From an uncultured Myxococcales bacterium (GTDB taxonomy: Bacteria > Myxococcota_A > UBA9042), in contig CALGHC010000529.1 of NCBI GenBank assembly GCA_937915965.1, forward strand, positions 1 to 14,007: a stretch of DNA of 14,007 nucleotides, in the 5' to 3' direction. The position numbers were made by a program, and so were the translations under genes. Every line of letters starts with the position of its first letter. The first letter of the stretch is position 1. A model generated the notes under the pieces. That model had not been told where the DNA came from and made no database searches. It saw only the letters and a list, made by a program, of their open reading frames with translations. Below, piece by piece: positions 13,994-14,007 of the stretch.

Positions 13994-14007
13994 AAGGAGC
14001 CGCACCC
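13981..14007 (-). repeat. Right terminal inverted repeat of the IS
   Basis: This is the inverted, imperfect copy of 12296-12322. It overlaps the last four transposase codons and the TGA at 13991-13993, and it ends on the final base of the window. Confidence 0.8.

Larger units (their letters stand above)
12296..14007 (+). mobile_element. ISKra4-like insertion sequence, apparently complete
   Basis: A transposase gene is flanked by imperfect terminal inverted repeats. The left end at 12296-12322 starts GGGTGCAGATCC, and the reverse complement of the right end at 13981-14007 starts GGGTGCGGCTCC. By eye 23 of 27 positions agree, with GTCGACGCCC identical at the inner ends. The element is therefore about 1.71 kb. 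Its outer boundary could extend a few G residues to the left (from 12294). The right flank lies outside the window, so the target duplication cannot be read. It sits just behind the exonuclease III stop codon. Confidence 0.82.

Overview
The window is GC-rich throughout, with G or C in most third codon positions and good Shine-Dalgarno sites ahead of most genes. It looks like a chromosomal segment of a large-genome deltaproteobacterial or myxobacterial (Myxococcota-type) organism. The main reasons are a secreted, cysteine-rich, multi-Kazal protein behind a Gly/Asp-rich linker, a PAS-GAF-GGDEF-EAL signalling protein, and stand-alone enzymes mixed with lipoproteins. This taxonomic call is inference; no rRNA or other marker gene is present.

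Layout. (a) 1-986, plus strand: the 3' part of a Kazal-repeat protein. (b) 1092-5042, minus strand: a probable transcription unit read as PAS-GAF-GGDEF-EAL protein, then an unknown lipoprotein, then an APIP-type methylthioribulose-1-phosphate dehydratase (mtnB). (c) 5253-6746, plus strand: a ZIP-like membrane transporter followed by a CADD/TENA-like metal-dependent oxygenase-fold protein. (d) 6759-9177, minus strand: a stand-alone E2-type acyltransferase domain, a TetR regulator whose GTG start overlaps the previous stop, then phosphoserine phosphatase (serB). (e) 9178-9770: about 590 bp without a convincing gene, holding a ten-copy 11-bp tandem repeat. (f) 9771-10112, plus: a small two-helix membrane protein. 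(g) 10121-10213: five 8-bp repeats running into a 20-bp perfect inverted repeat, probably a terminator shared by convergent genes. (h) 10222-11328, minus: an RlmN/Cfr-family radical SAM methyltransferase, divergent from (i) 11469-12272, plus: exodeoxyribonuclease III. (j) 12296-14007: an apparently complete ISKra4-like insertion sequence with imperfect terminal inverted repeats. The window ends on the last base of the right repeat.

How it fits together. Most of the genes are ordinary chromosomal functions (serine biosynthesis, methionine salvage, base-excision repair, 23S rRNA methylation, c-di-GMP turnover). Three points stand out. The CADD-like protein keeps the Tyr and Lys tied to self-sacrificing p-aminobenzoate synthesis in chlamydial CADD, but lacks one of the usual metal-binding histidines, and it sits behind a candidate metal transporter. 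The lone E2 acyltransferase is translationally coupled to a TetR regulator. Short-period tandem repeats (8, 10, 11 and 20 bp) occupy four separate intergenic gaps. I see no tRNA, rRNA, CRISPR array, phage module or recognisable defence system.
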